Part shown: piece by piece, positions 17,417 through 27,206 of the stretch
Numbering within the stretch: position 1 is the first letter of the stretch
Layout of the letters: the number at the start of each line of letters is the position of its first letter
From: Enterobacter bugandensis
GTDB taxonomy: Bacteria; Pseudomonadota; Gammaproteobacteria; Enterobacterales; Enterobacteriaceae
Assembly (NCBI RefSeq): GCF_900324475.1
Contig: NZ_LT992502.1
Span: 2,356,001-2,420,000 of the forward strand
Length of the DNA stretch: 64,000 nt
Direction: 5' to 3'
Position numbers and translations under genes: made by a program
Notes under the pieces: generated by a model
The model's database searches: none
The model's input: the letters and a program-made list of their open reading frames with translations, nothing else
What the model was told of the DNA's origin: nothing

Positions 17417-18795
17417 CCAGAGGGCTCGCGGGAATACTCCTTGCAGGCGGGGTCATCTATGCCCTGTTTGGCCATCAGGGAGCAGGCTGGCGCTGGCTAA
17501 TCCACGGCGGCTGGCACTCCAGCGCGCGTATCGCCGCCCTGACGCCGGAAGAGCAGACGTGGGCGACGATCGCCTGGCGCTATTTCGTCAATAATACCCA
17601 GCCGCAAACGGGCCTGGTCAACGGGAGCGACAAACAGCCTCGCGTCACGCTCTGGCAAATGGGCGATACGCTTATCGCCCTGCTGGCGGCAAAAGAGCTG
17701 GGGCTGATTGAGGACGCCGAGTATGACGCTCGCTTAACCCGTCTCATGGGCACTCTAAACCGCCTGATGCTGACCGATGCCCGAACGCCGGGTCGACTCT
17801 ATTCCAGCCAGACGGCGACGCCAGTCGACTTTAGCGGCAAGCCCAGCAAAAACGGCTGGTCCGCGCGCGACATGGCGCGTCTGATGCTCGCCCTGCGCCT
17901 TACCGCACAGCGGGAGCCGCAGTACAGCGAATACCTGGATAAAATTATCCTGCGCTGGAATTTCTGCCCGGTCATCGATAGCGAAGGCGAACTGTGGTCC
18001 TCTTCCCTGCAAAACGGTCAGCCGGTCGTGCGGGAGGAACTGCGGCTGGGCGAAAGTGAATATGCCGCGACGGCGTTTCAGCTGTGGGGATTTTCCCCGG
18101 ATAAAGCGTTTACGCCCCCGGCGCACCACGTCATCATCGCCCAGCGGCGTCTGGCCGTCGATGCCCGCGATCCGCGCACCACGTGGCAGCCCTCTCTGAT
18201 TACCACCCTTCCCTATATGCTGCCGGGCCTGGAGTTTGGCTGGGAACCAGAAGGCGTTGCGGCCGATCTGCAACAGCGTCTGCGCAAGCAGGCCGAAAAC
18301 GTCTGGCTGAGCCAGAAGACCCGCTGGGAGACCGACAAAATCCTGACGGCCAGGGCAGATTTCACGCTCTCTCAGGCGCCCTGGCATATCCAGGATACCG
18401 TCTGGGGAAATGGCTATGCCTGGAACTCTGTCGGAGACGATGGCCGGGACTACACCCGTTTCGCGCAGGTATCGACCAAAGCGGTTTTTGCCCTGTGGGC
18501 CCTGTGGGACACCCCGTACACCGACGTGCTGATGACGGTCACCAAACACCTTAACGATCCGCAGAAAGGCTGGTATGAAGGCCGTCAGGAAGCCACGGGC
18601 GATACCAACGCTGCCTTAACCCTCTCGACCAACGCCACGGTGCTGGAAGCCCTCTTCTTTAAACACAACGCCGGGCCTCTGTTTGACGTGCGTCGGTCGA
18701 AGAAAGAGAGCTACTTCTCACGCCGTCTGGCAGAGCAATACACGCCCATCGGGCACTGTCTGCCGGGCGAAAGCACCATAAGGAGGACGCCGTGA
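17401..18795 (+). CDS. DUF3131 protein 3, membrane-anchored
   Basis: 464 residues with an N-terminal hydrophobic segment (GLAGILLAGGVIYALFG) acting as anchor or uncleaved signal. Family motifs: IAWRYFVNNTQPQTGLVNGS, EYAATAFQLWGFS, LPGLEFGWEPEG, GYAWNSVGDDGRD and GWYEGRQEATGD. It is closer to protein 2 than to protein 1, so the three arose by duplication followed by specialisation. Start ATG 17401 lies 16 bases inside the previous gene. The next gene starts at GTG 18792 inside its stop (GTGA). Confidence 0.82.
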   Translation: MLKTLARGLAGILLAGGVIYALFGHQGAGWRWLIHGGWHSSARIAALTPEEQTWATIAWRYFVNNTQPQTGLVNGSDKQPRVTLWQMGDTLIALLAAKELGLIEDAEYDARLTRLMGTLNRLMLTDARTPGRLYSSQTATPVDFSGKPSKNGWSARDMARLMLALRLTAQREPQYSEYLDKIILRWNFCPVIDSEGELWSSSLQNGQPVVREELRLGESEYAATAFQLWGFSPDKAFTPPAHHVIIAQRRLAVDARDPRTTWQPSLITTLPYMLPGLEFGWEPEGVAADLQQRLRKQAENVWLSQKTRWETDKILTARADFTLSQAPWHIQDTVWGNGYAWNSVGDDGRDYTRFAQVSTKAVFALWALWDTPYTDVLMTVTKHLNDPQKGWYEGRQEATGDTNAALTLSTNATVLEALFFKHNAGPLFDVRRSKKESYFSRRLAEQYTPIGHCLPGESTIRRTP

Positions 18796-19217
18796 AGTTC
18801 TATCGCGATCTGTTTGAATCCAGTCTGAACCGCGTCTTTCCGAATAATGAAAAAACCGCGTTTTTTCAGACGTTCTATGACGCCTTCGTCCATATGTCAC
18901 CCGAAACCGAGGCACATTTTTCTCGTCTGCCGGATCGGGAGGGCCAGCAGACCCTGTTTAAAAGCTTCTTCGCCATGCTTGCGGTCGACGGCGCCCTGAT
19001 CGTCCCTGATTTTCTCGAGCGCCTGGCGCGTGAGCAAAGCGACGACGGCCTCCACCTTCCCCCGCGGTTTTTTGCCCTTTGGCGCGAAGCGATGTTGAAC
19101 GCGGTGAGCCTGCGCGATCCGCAGTGCGACGATGAGATCCTCACCGCCTGGGCCATGGCGATCGCGCCCGGGCTGGAATACCTTCGCCGACAGGCAGAAC
19201 TGCACTACCGCGCGTAG
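18792..19217 (+). CDS. Globin-like protein, probably without haem
   Basis: 141 residues from GTG 18792, preceded by AGGAGG five bases upstream. The helical pattern fits a bacterial sensor-type globin: [20 protein letters not shown] (B/C region), LFKSFFAML (E region), then [17 protein letters not shown], which matches the G-x-x-PPxxxxLW segment that follows helix F in such globins. At the position I would expect the proximal His (before S-D-D-G) stands Gln82. RsbR stressosome proteins have a similar haem-free globin domain. Placed immediately before a soluble hybrid kinase, it may be that kinase's sensory or docking partner. Family call moderate; haem loss is inferred from a hand alignment. 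Confidence 0.55.
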   Translation: MKFYRDLFESSLNRVFPNNEKTAFFQTFYDAFVHMSPETEAHFSRLPDREGQQTLFKSFFAMLAVDGALIVPDFLERLAREQSDDGLHLPPRFFALWREAMLNAVSLRDPQCDDEILTAWAMAIAPGLEYLRRQAELHYRA

Positions 19218-19228
19218 GGGGAATCACG

Positions 19229-21895
19229 ATGAGTTCATTCACGTACGATCTTAACGCGCTGCCGGCCGCCGTCATGATTTATGACCGCGAGGAACGCCTT
19301 CAGGCCTGGAATCACAACGTGGCCCTGTTTTATCCGGTCATTACCCCGTGGCTGACGGTGGGAACGACTCTTGAAGCGCTGGCGGAACGCTTTATCGACG
19401 CCGTTTACAACGTCGACCCCGGCCTGCGGCAGACGCTGCGCGAGTCGATCGTGCGCAACTGTCGGCAGGATAAACACTGCGAGGTGCGCCAGGCGGGCCA
19501 GCGGCGGATCTTCGTCCAGCATCAGCGGCTTGCGGACGGCGGTATTGTCAGCCTGCACAGCGATGTTACAGAGCTGGATGAAGCGCAGCGCGCGCGCCAC
19601 CAGCTGCATGACGACTTTCTGCTGACGGCGGAATCCATTCATATCGGGATTTGGGACTGGCAGGTTTCCGGCGACACACTCCAGGTCAACGATACCCTGC
19701 TTGCCATGCTGGGCCAGTCGCGCACACAGTGGCGATATCCGGTGCGTTTTCTCCTCAATCAGGTCCACGAGGACGATCGCGCAGCGCTACGCAAGGCGCT
19801 GCACGCTTCGAAGCAGGATCATCGTCCGGTCTTTGAATGTGAAATTCGCGTGCATCACCCTACCGAAGGACTGCGCTGGATGCTGCTGTCCGGCCAGGTG
19901 GTTACGCTCTCCATTGAGGGGAACGCCGAGCGCGTCATTGGTACGCTGCAGGATATAACGCGGCGCAAAGAGGCTGAAATTCAGGCTTTCGCCTCGGCCA
20001 TTGAGGCACAAAAAGCCAATGAGGCAAAAAGCGCGTTCCTGGCGAATATGAGCCATGAAATTCGTACCCCGATGAACGGCATTATTGGCATGACCCAGCT
20101 GTGCCTGGATACGTCTCTGAGTGCCGATCAGCGTGACTATCTGACCCTGGTGATGAGCTCCGCCCAGTCGCTTCTGCATATCATCAACGATATTCTCGAC
20201 TTTTCCCGAATTGAAGCCGGAAAAGTGGAGCTGGAGTCGGAACCCGTACCTGTCCGCCCCTTTATTCAGTCGCTCATTCGCCCGCACATGCCGGGGGCGA
20301 GCGAAAAAGGCATCGAGCTGCTGGTTGATATTGCGCCCGACGTTCCCGACGTGCTGCTGGTTGACGGCGCGCGGCTGCGCCAAATCCTGACCAATCTGCT
20401 GGGCAACGCGCTGAAATTTACCCATCAGGGAGAAGTTATCCTGGTGGTTGAGCCCGGCGATAGCGCGGGCAGATGGCGTTTTCGCGTGCGCGACAGCGGC
20501 ATTGGCATACCGGCAGATAAGCAGAAGGCCATTTTTGAAGCCTTCAGCCAGGCGGACAACTCAACCACCCGCCGCTACGGCGGTACGGGGCTCGGGCTAA
20601 CCATCTCGGCAAGACTGGTTGCGGCCATGGGGGGCGAATTAACGGTCTCCAGCGAGCCGGGAAAAGGAAGCGAATTTTCGTTCTCGCTGCCGCTGGCAGC
20701 GCAGACCCTTGCGTCCGGAGAGCGCCCACATAGCCAGCGCTTTAACGGTGAATCCGTACTGGTGGTTGATGATAACGCGACCAACCTGCGGCTGCTGTCC
20801 GCGATGCTCAGCCAGATGGGACTGAAACCCACCTGCGTTAACAACGCCAGCGAGGCCATTGATCGGGTTAGAACGGGAACAGCGTGGCCCCTGATCCTGC
20901 TGGACGCGCAGATGCCGGATATGGACGGCGTGTCTCTGGCCCTTGAGCTTTCGGTTCTGCCGCAGGTTGCTGAAAGTCATATCATCATGCTGAGCTCCAT
21001 GAGCCGACATTTTGATATCAATATGCTGAAGCGGATCGGAATCAAGAACTATCTGCATAAGCCTATCGCCCAGGATGAATTACATCAGGCGATTGCCGCC
21101 GCGTTTGAACGTTCGCCAGCACCCGTGGGTGAAAGCACGCCCGCGCCTGTCGCCTCGCCTGCAGCCACGGGCCTGCGGATCCTGCTGGCTGAAGATAATC
21201 TGGTCAACCAGAAGGTCGCCGCGCGCCTGCTCGAGCGGCTCGGTCATAGCTGTCAGATCGTCGACAATGGCGTCGCGCTGCTTGAACGCTGGCGCGCGGA
21301 TACGTGGGACGTTTTACTGATCGACCTTCAGATGCCAGAGATGGACGGTGAGACCGCCATTCGCCTGCTTCGTGAAGAAGAGCAGTCTCGGCCCGGACCG
21401 CCTCAACCCACCGTCGCCATGACCGCACACGCCATGCAGGGGGATAAAGAGCGCTGCCTGAACATGGGGTTCGACGGCTACATTGCCAAACCCATCAGCC
21501 AGGAGCGTCTCGCTGAAGAGATTGCCCGCGTGCTCCAGCACCACGAAGACGCCTCCGGTTTTCCGGATGAAGCACGCCTGCTGAAGCAGTGCGCTGACGA
21601 TCCCGCCCTGGTGCAGGAGCTGCTGGCCCTGTTTGGCGAAGGGCTAAATGAAGCAATCAAGACCATTACCCAGGCGATCGACAGCAACGACCGCGAGGCG
21701 CTGCGACGCGCGGCCCACAAGCTGCGCGGAGAAGCCGTCACCCTGGACTTCAGCACGCTCGCACAGCAGCTGCAGGTGCTGGAAAGCGACGCGCATGCGC
21801 TGGATGGGCACCAGCTTGCGGCCCTGAATGAACATCTTCGCCAGGAATCGCTGCGCCTGATGGCGTGGCTCAACGCGCGGGGGGTAAACGAATGA
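19229..21895 (+). CDS. Cytoplasmic hybrid histidine kinase (PAS-PAS-HisKA-HATPase-REC-REC-HPt)
   Basis: 888 residues and no membrane segment. A divergent PAS domain (about 5-120) and a second PAS (about 130-250, ending [14 protein letters not shown]) precede the HisKA box [15 protein letters not shown] with His276. The ATPase has [19 protein letters not shown] and [13 protein letters not shown]. Receiver 1 has Asp559 ([11 protein letters not shown]), receiver 2 Asp699 ([11 protein letters not shown]), and the HPt domain His830 (AAHKLRGEA). This is a full BarA-like phosphorelay. The HPt can pass phosphate to a separate receiver, and the REC-PP2C protein of the divergent operon is the nearest candidate. 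Shine-Dalgarno GGGGGAA; ATGA overlap with the GH2 gene. Confidence 0.9.
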   Translation: MSSFTYDLNALPAAVMIYDREERLQAWNHNVALFYPVITPWLTVGTTLEALAERFIDAVYNVDPGLRQTLRESIVRNCRQDKHCEVRQAGQRRIFVQHQRLADGGIVSLHSDVTELDEAQRARHQLHDDFLLTAESIHIGIWDWQVSGDTLQVNDTLLAMLGQSRTQWRYPVRFLLNQVHEDDRAALRKALHASKQDHRPVFECEIRVHHPTEGLRWMLLSGQVVTLSIEGNAERVIGTLQDITRRKEAEIQAFASAIEAQKANEAKSAFLANMSHEIRTPMNGIIGMTQLCLDTSLSADQRDYLTLVMSSAQSLLHIINDILDFSRIEAGKVELESEPVPVRPFIQSLIRPHMPGASEKGIELLVDIAPDVPDVLLVDGARLRQILTNLLGNALKFTHQGEVILVVEPGDSAGRWRFRVRDSGIGIPADKQKAIFEAFSQADNSTTRRYGGTGLGLTISARLVAAMGGELTVSSEPGKGSEFSFSLPLAAQTLASGERPHSQRFNGESVLVVDDNATNLRLLSAMLSQMGLKPTCVNNASEAIDRVRTGTAWPLILLDAQMPDMDGVSLALELSVLPQVAESHIIMLSSMSRHFDINMLKRIGIKNYLHKPIAQDELHQAIAAAFERSPAPVGESTPAPVASPAATGLRILLAEDNLVNQKVAARLLERLGHSCQIVDNGVALLERWRADTWDVLLIDLQMPEMDGETAIRLLREEEQSRPGPPQPTVAMTAHAMQGDKERCLNMGFDGYIAKPISQERLAEEIARVLQHHEDASGFPDEARLLKQCADDPALVQELLALFGEGLNEAIKTITQAIDSNDREALRRAAHKLRGEAVTLDFSTLAQQLQVLESDAHALDGHQLAALNEHLRQESLRLMAWLNARGVNE

Positions 21896-24066
21896 ACGCT
21901 CGCAACTGCACCCTGCTCGTTGCCCTGTTGACCACCCACGCGGTGGCGAACTCTGCGCCGGTCAGCTGGTCTCTGGCCGGAGAATGGCAGGTACAGGATG
22001 CCAATGACAGCGCACATCCTGCCGCATCAGGTTGGCACCCGCTTCAGGTTCCTGCCAACTGGTACAGCGCCGGGTACGATCATCAGGGCGCGCTGTGGTA
22101 CAAGCACGCGTTTTCCCTGCCCGTGCAGGCCCCCGACGTGATGAGTACCCTGGTGTTTGACGGCGTCGATTACTTGGCAGAGGTGACCCTGAACGGCCAG
22201 CCGCTGGGCAAGCATGAGGGCTACTTTCAGCGCTTTTCGCTGGACGCCAGCCCGGCGTTACAACGTCACAATAGGCTCGTCGTCAGGGTAGACAGCCCCT
22301 ACGAAGATCCGCACAAGATCTGGCCTTTGCATAAAACGGTCATGAAGGGGGTTCTGAATCAGCATGACACGCGTCCCGGTGGCGCCTGGTCGCCGGAAGG
22401 ACAGGATGCTAACTCGGGCGGCATCTGGGCCCCGGTCCGGCTGCACCTTAGCCGGGGCGCCACCCTTGATGAGACCATCCTGCGGCCCGACTGGTCGCAG
22501 GGGCTGACTCGCCCGACGCTAAAAGCGGATATTCGCTATCGCGCGCTCGATCAGGGCCCGGCGACCGTGCGGCTCACCGCCACGCCCGCCAACTTCAGCG
22601 GCAGGCCCTATCAGGCTGACTTTCCGGTTACTCTCGAAAGCGGTGCCCATTCCGTGCAGGTGACGCTGCCCATGCCGAAGGCAAAGCTGTGGTGGCCGAT
22701 CGGCACGGGGAAACCCCACCTGTATACCGTTCGCGTGGCGTTGCGAGATGCAAACGGCTTAATGGACACGGCGGTAACCCGCACCGGGCTGCGCAAAATA
22801 GTCGAGCAGCCCGACAATAAGGGCTGGCTCATAAACGACAGGCGCCTTTTTATTAAGGGCAGCAATTACATCGGTTCCCCCTGGCTCGGCACCATGACGC
22901 GGAAAAAATACCGACGCGACCTTCGTCTGGTGGAAGCCATGAACGCCAACGCCATACGCGTGCACGGACACGTTGCCGGACGTGCGTTGTATGACGTGGC
23001 CGATGAGATGGGCATGATGATCTGGCAGGATGTTCCGCTGCAGTGGGGCTACAATAACAGTGCGGCTTTCACGGAAAATGCGGTTCGACAGACGCGGGAG
23101 ATGATCGAACAGTTTGGCAATTCCCCCGCCATCATCGTCTGGGGCGGGCATAACGAACCGCCGTGGAATTCGCCGTGGATGGAAAAACGCTTCCCGGACT
23201 GGAATAAAGATCTGAATCGCGAGCTCACGCAAAAGGTGGCGGATACGCTTGCCGAAGATACCTCCCGCATCGTGCACCGCTTCTCCGCCGTTGAGGAGCA
23301 TTACTGGGCGGGCTGGTACTTCGGTACCGTGCGCGACCTGCTGGCCCCAGCCAAAACGGGGATCATCACCGAGTTCGGCGCGCAGGCGCTTCCCCGCCTG
23401 TCAACGCTAAAAACCATCATCCCGGCGGCGTCGCTCTGGCCAAAAACGACCGCCGCCGACGATCCCGGCTGGACCGTCTGGAAATACCATAATTTTCAGC
23501 CCTTCCAGACCTTTAAGTTCGCCGGTATTTCGCGCGGAAAGAATATTCAGACGATGATACGCAATACCCAGGCGTACCAGTCTCAGCTGGTGGCCACGGC
23601 GGCCGAAAGCTATCGCCGACAGCGATACCAGCCGGTGACGGCCCTGTTCCACTTTATGTTTGTGGAAACCTGGCCCTCCATCAACTGGGGCGTAGTGGAC
23701 TACCTTCGTAAACCTAAAGCCGGGTTTTACGCACTCCAGCGCGCGTACCAGCCTGTTTTGCCGTCCATCGAACCGGTCACCGCGCAGTGGCAATCCGGCG
23801 CGGCGGCGACCGTGCGCCTCTGGGCCATCAACGACACCTGGAAACCGTGCAGCGAATGCCGCCTGACCTGGCGTATCACGCAGCGCGACAAGGTGCTGGC
23901 TAAAGGCACGACGACGATGATGATCGCAGCAGACTCGGGAACGATGGTCAAAACGCTGACGGCTACGCCCGTGGGCCAGGACGACGTGTCGATTCGGTTT
24001 ACGATTGAAAACAGCGCGGGAAAAATTGTCGGTGAAAATCAGCGCACGGAGTCCGTCATAAAGTGA
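21892..24066 (+). CDS. Exported glycoside hydrolase family 2 (beta-mannosidase / exo-glucosaminidase type)
   Basis: 724 residues from ATG 21892, overlapping the kinase stop by ATGA; the in-frame GTG 21865 is less likely. A signal peptide ending near AVANSA is followed by a jelly-roll sugar-binding domain, immunoglobulin-like domain and TIM barrel. [10 protein letters not shown] carries the acid/base Glu422 and [10 protein letters not shown] the nucleophile Glu494. The N-E-P variant is typical of the mannosidase/glucosaminidase side of GH2 rather than LacZ. Periplasmic location and operon position suggest trimming or recycling of the polymer made by this locus, as BcsZ does for cellulose. Confidence 0.85.
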   Translation: MNARNCTLLVALLTTHAVANSAPVSWSLAGEWQVQDANDSAHPAASGWHPLQVPANWYSAGYDHQGALWYKHAFSLPVQAPDVMSTLVFDGVDYLAEVTLNGQPLGKHEGYFQRFSLDASPALQRHNRLVVRVDSPYEDPHKIWPLHKTVMKGVLNQHDTRPGGAWSPEGQDANSGGIWAPVRLHLSRGATLDETILRPDWSQGLTRPTLKADIRYRALDQGPATVRLTATPANFSGRPYQADFPVTLESGAHSVQVTLPMPKAKLWWPIGTGKPHLYTVRVALRDANGLMDTAVTRTGLRKIVEQPDNKGWLINDRRLFIKGSNYIGSPWLGTMTRKKYRRDLRLVEAMNANAIRVHGHVAGRALYDVADEMGMMIWQDVPLQWGYNNSAAFTENAVRQTREMIEQFGNSPAIIVWGGHNEPPWNSPWMEKRFPDWNKDLNRELTQKVADTLAEDTSRIVHRFSAVEEHYWAGWYFGTVRDLLAPAKTGIITEFGAQALPRLSTLKTIIPAASLWPKTTAADDPGWTVWKYHNFQPFQTFKFAGISRGKNIQTMIRNTQAYQSQLVATAAESYRRQRYQPVTALFHFMFVETWPSINWGVVDYLRKPKAGFYALQRAYQPVLPSIEPVTAQWQSGAAATVRLWAINDTWKPCSECRLTWRITQRDKVLAKGTTTMMIAADSGTMVKTLTATPVGQDDVSIRFTIENSAGKIVGENQRTESVIK

Positions 24067-24160
24067 GCGAGGGGAAAAGGAAAATTGCCGCTTCCCCTGC
24101 TTTCTTGTACCCTTTCAGCGTTTAACCCAATCCCCAAAAAATCGAGACATCCGGACGCCT

Positions 24161-24448
24161 ATGACTGCACACATTTCCAAAGATCCTTTACATGGCGTAA
24201 CGCTGGAGATGATGGTCAACGCCCTGGTGGCGAAGTATGGCTGGAGCGAATTGGGCGACCGCATCAAAATTAACTGTTTCAGAAAAGATCCCAGCGTTAA
24301 ATCGAGCCTGAAATTCCTGCGCCGCACCCCGTGGGCGCGCGCGGAAGTTGAAGCCCTGTATCTGGATTCCCTCAACGATGAGGAAAGCGCAGAACAGGCG
24401 GCGCCCGCCTTTAATCCCTGGGCTAACAGTCGGATTATCAAGAGCTAA
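24161..24448 (+). CDS. VF530 (DUF2132) family small protein
   Basis: 95 residues with the family core [20 protein letters not shown] and [26 protein letters not shown]530 proteins are small, basic and have a DNA-binding-like fold; their role is not established. It lies eight bases before digH in the same direction and is probably co-transcribed with it. Confidence 0.85.
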   Translation: MTAHISKDPLHGVTLEMMVNALVAKYGWSELGDRIKINCFRKDPSVKSSLKFLRRTPWARAEVEALYLDSLNDEESAEQAAPAFNPWANSRIIKS

Positions 24449-24455
24449 TACGCAA

Positions 24456-25748
24456 ATGACGCGACACGTAAAACGGATCGGTGCGCTGGCTGCCTGCGCG
24501 CTTTTACTTGTAAGCTGCTCCTCAAAACCACCTAAATCACTGGTTACCCCTCTTCCCACCGCCAGCAAACCGACGCAGCAGGCAAACGAGCCGATGCGCG
24601 GGGTCTGGCTGGCGACCGTCTCTCGTCTCGACTGGCCGCCGGTGGCCTCGGTGAACGGCCGCAGCGCCGACCAGCGTATCACCATGCAAAAGCAGGCGCT
24701 GATCGGCAAGCTCGACAACCTTAAGCGCCTCGGGATTAACACCGTATTTTTCCAGGTGAAGCCGGACAGCACCGCGCTCTGGTCATCAAAAATTCTACCG
24801 TGGTCAGATATGCTGACGGGCAACATCGGCGAATACCCGGGTTACGACCCGCTGCAGTTTATGCTGGATGAAGCGCACAAGCGCGGCATGAAGGTTCATG
24901 CCTGGTTCAACCCTTACCGCGTGTCGACCAATACTAAGCCCTCAACCATCGCCGCCCTGAACCGGACTTCATATCTGACCCCGTCCAGCGTCTATGTTCA
25001 GCACCCGGAATGGGTACGCGTCTCCGGCGATCGTTTTGTTCTCGACCCGGGCATTCCCGAAGTGCGCGACTGGATAACCAAAGTGGTGACCGAAGTGGTG
25101 GCAAACTACCCGGTAGACGGCGTGCAGTTTGATGATTACTTTTACGCTGAATCCCCGGGATCCGCGCTCAACGACGCGCAAACCTGGCGGCAGTACGGCC
25201 AGGGATTTGCCTCAAAAGCCGACTGGCGCAGACACAATACGCAGCAGCTGATCGTGCAGGTGTCCCGCGCGATCAAGCAGACCAGGCCCAACGTGGAGTT
25301 TGGCGTCAGCCCGGCGGGCGTGTGGCGGAACCGCTCCTTTGACCCGGCGGGTTCGGACACGCGCGGCGCCGCGGCCTACGATGAATCCTACGCCGATACG
25401 CGTCAGTGGGTGCAGCAGGGCCTGCTGGACTACATTGCCCCGCAGATATACTGGCCCTTCGCCCGTGATGCCGCGCGCTACGACGTGCTGACCAAATGGT
25501 GGGCCGACGTCGTCAAGCCGACCCACACCCGCCTGTATATCGGCATTGCGTTCTACAAGGTGGGCGAACCGTCGAAGAATGAGCCGGACTGGACGGTACA
25601 GGGCGGCGTGCCGGAGCTGAAAAAGCAGCTCGATCTCAACGATTCGCTGCCCAACGTGAACGGCACCATCCTGTTCCGGGAAGATTACCTGAACCAGCCG
25701 CAGACCCAGCAGGCGGTGAACTACCTCAAAGGACGCTGGGGTAGCTAA
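24456..25748 (+). CDS. digH: Divisome-localised glycoside hydrolase lipoprotein DigH (YddW)
   Basis: 430 residues from ATG 24456. A lipoprotein signal with lipobox LLVSC is followed by MRGVWLATVSRLDWPPVAS, and long stretches match E. coli DigH as I recall it (LGINTVFFQVKPDSTALW, DPGIPEVRDWITK, YPVDGVQFDDYFY, LDYIAPQIYWPF). DigH is an outer-membrane lipoprotein that cleaves denuded glycan strands at the septum (GHL10 TIM barrel). Upstream in-frame Met codons overlap VF530 and lack a lipoprotein signal. The gene ends in a strong hairpin shared with dsbG. Confidence 0.93.
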   Translation: MTRHVKRIGALAACALLLVSCSSKPPKSLVTPLPTASKPTQQANEPMRGVWLATVSRLDWPPVASVNGRSADQRITMQKQALIGKLDNLKRLGINTVFFQVKPDSTALWSSKILPWSDMLTGNIGEYPGYDPLQFMLDEAHKRGMKVHAWFNPYRVSTNTKPSTIAALNRTSYLTPSSVYVQHPEWVRVSGDRFVLDPGIPEVRDWITKVVTEVVANYPVDGVQFDDYFYAESPGSALNDAQTWRQYGQGFASKADWRRHNTQQLIVQVSRAIKQTRPNVEFGVSPAGVWRNRSFDPAGSDTRGAAAYDESYADTRQWVQQGLLDYIAPQIYWPFARDAARYDVLTKWWADVVKPTHTRLYIGIAFYKVGEPSKNEPDWTVQGGVPELKKQLDLNDSLPNVNGTILFREDYLNQPQTQQAVNYLKGRWGS

Positions 25749-25754
25749 GTGACT

Positions 25755-25790
25755 ATCAGGCAGAAACACCCCGTTTCTGCCTGATTTCTT
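25755..25790. terminator. Bidirectional-type terminator between digH and dsbG
   Basis: A perfect 13-bp stem (25755-25767 with 25773-25785), loop ACCCC, followed on the plus strand by TTTCTT. It lies between two convergent genes, so it probably ends both transcripts; the T-run favours digH. Confidence 0.75.
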
Positions 25791-26547
25791 ACGGCTTCGG
25801 CCCGAACATTGCCTCAAGCTGCTGCGCGTCCGGCATACCGACCACCTGCTGCAGCTCGTTTTCCGCATTCAGATAGTAAATGGCTGGCGTGGCGTTTGCG
25901 CCCAGGCTGTCCATCAGCGCCTGGTGTTTCTGCAGGATCGCTACCGTTTCGCGGGATGCGTCCCCTTCAGGTTTTGGCAATTTTTTCCCACCGGAAAGCT
26001 CGTATTCGCGCCAGGCCGAAACCGGATCTTTCGCATTCAGGATCGCAGAGGCGTTGCGCCCGCTGTTGGGGTTAAGAAACGCCACCAGCAGCGTGTTGAG
26101 CTGAACCTTGCCCGCCTTCACCCACGGCTGCGCTTCGGCCCAGAACTGCTTGCAGTACGGGCAGAACGGATCGGCGAAGACGAAGACCTTACGCGGGGCG
26201 TTATCTGCCCCTTCCTTCAGGGGATGCGCCGCGTTGAGATTCTTCCACATCTCGCGTCCCATCGGAGCGTAGATCTCTTTCTGGAAATAGCCTTCGCTGA
26301 GGTTATTTCCTTTGTCATCGTACAGATAGCCCGAGATGACGTGCTTGCCGTCCGGCGTTAAAAACAGCGTCACGCCCATGTCCTGATATTGCCCCAGCCA
26401 GGCCGGTGCGCCGCCGGGGGCATCCAGTTTCTTAATGATTTTGATCTGCTGCTGCTCGCTGAACTGCTTCACCACATCCGGTATGGCATCAGCGGCCTGG
26501 GCCAGCCCTGAGGTCGCCAGCGCCGAAAGTAACAGTAATTTTTTCAT
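25789..26547 (-). CDS. dsbG: Thiol:disulfide isomerase/reductase DsbG-like
   Basis: 252 residues with signal peptide (ATSGLAQAADA). The N-terminal dimerisation domain is followed by a thioredoxin fold with FVFADPFCPYCKQFW (CPYC active site, as in DsbG) and the cis-Pro region NATPAIYYLN. DsbG protects single reduced cysteines of periplasmic proteins from over-oxidation. Here it is the last gene of the scs cluster; ScsB, a DsbD-like electron donor, is encoded upstream and probably keeps it reduced. GAGAGGG precedes the ATG. Confidence 0.9.
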   Translation of the reverse strand: MKKLLLLSALATSGLAQAADAIPDVVKQFSEQQQIKIIKKLDAPGGAPAWLGQYQDMGVTLFLTPDGKHVISGYLYDDKGNNLSEGYFQKEIYAPMGREMWKNLNAAHPLKEGADNAPRKVFVFADPFCPYCKQFWAEAQPWVKAGKVQLNTLLVAFLNPNSGRNASAILNAKDPVSAWREYELSGGKKLPKPEGDASRETVAILQKHQALMDSLGANATPAIYYLNAENELQQVVGMPDAQQLEAMFGPKP

Positions 26548-26565
26548 TTCCCTCTCCGGTTTGTC

Positions 26566-26582
26566 GGGGGCATTCCGCCCCC
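26566..26582. other. Intercistronic hairpin between scsC and dsbG
   Basis: GGGGGC and GCCCCC form a 6-bp GC stem with loop ATTCC. There is no T-run on the minus strand, so it looks like an RNA-stability or partial-termination element rather than a full terminator. Confidence 0.45.
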
Positions 26583-26588
26583 TTCAGG

Positions 26589-27200
26589 TTAGCGGTTTTT
26601 CAGTGCGTCACTGACCATTTCGTCGAACTGTTCAAAAGGAACCCAGCCGGGCAGCAGCCCTTCGCCGATAAGCGTGGCGGGCGTGCCCTGAATTCCCATT
26701 TTTTCCGCGACGATCAGGCTGCGTTTGATCGACACCATGCTCTCATCATCAGGCGCGGTGACGCTCACCCCCGCGCGCTTTTGCGCCTCCTAAATGCTGG
26801 CGTCATCGTGGTATCCCTTTTTGGCCATCAGGGTATGGTTAAATTTCATAAACTGCTCGGGATGCGCGCGCCAGACGGTTAACGCGTCGCGCGCGGCGGT
26901 CAATGAACTTTCCGAGCGGAAAGGTAAAAACTTAAAGACCACCGCCACATCAGGGTGTTTTTCGACGATCTTCTCCAGGTAAGGATCGAATTTCTTACAG
27001 TACGGGCAGTTATAGTCGGTAAACACCACCAGGGTAAGCTTTGGATTTTTCGCGCCAATACGCGGCGAATCCGGATCGTTAAACAGGAAATCAGCGATCA
27101 TCTTCTGCGCGCGCTGCTCCTGGTCCGGCGTCAGCTGCTGGGCTGCCATCACCTGAGTCGAGGCCAGCAGGAGCATAAGCGTAATAAGGAATTTTTTCAT
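26589..27200 (-). pseudogene. scsC: scsC (DsbA/DsbC-like thioredoxin) interrupted by an amber codon
   Basis: The frame runs 204 codons from ATG 27200 to TAA 26589 but contains TAG at 26790-26792 (codon 137). Before it: signal peptide (STQVMAAQQL), TDYNCPYCKKF active site. After it the same frame continues with good coding sequence including GIQGTPATLIGEG, the cis-Pro loop needed for thioredoxin function. ScsC is a periplasmic thiol protein of copper tolerance, reduced by ScsB. The likely ancestral codon is CAG (Gln), a single C-to-T change. Without suppression the product lacks the cis-Pro loop and the C-terminal helices. A sequencing error cannot be excluded. Confidence 0.85.
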
Positions 27201-27206
27201 AATGCA

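Noticed and set aside
8352..24066. Known cellulose (bcs) or PNAG (pga) cluster
   Set aside because: No BcsB, BcsC, PilZ, PgaA or PgaB-like genes are present, and DUF3131 and partner-switch genes are not part of those systems.
26790..26792. Selenocysteine, pyrrolysine or programmed frameshift explanation of the scsC stop
   Set aside because: TAG is not a selenocysteine codon, no pyl genes are expected in this group, and the frame resumes unchanged, so a point nonsense mutation (or sequencing error) is simplest.
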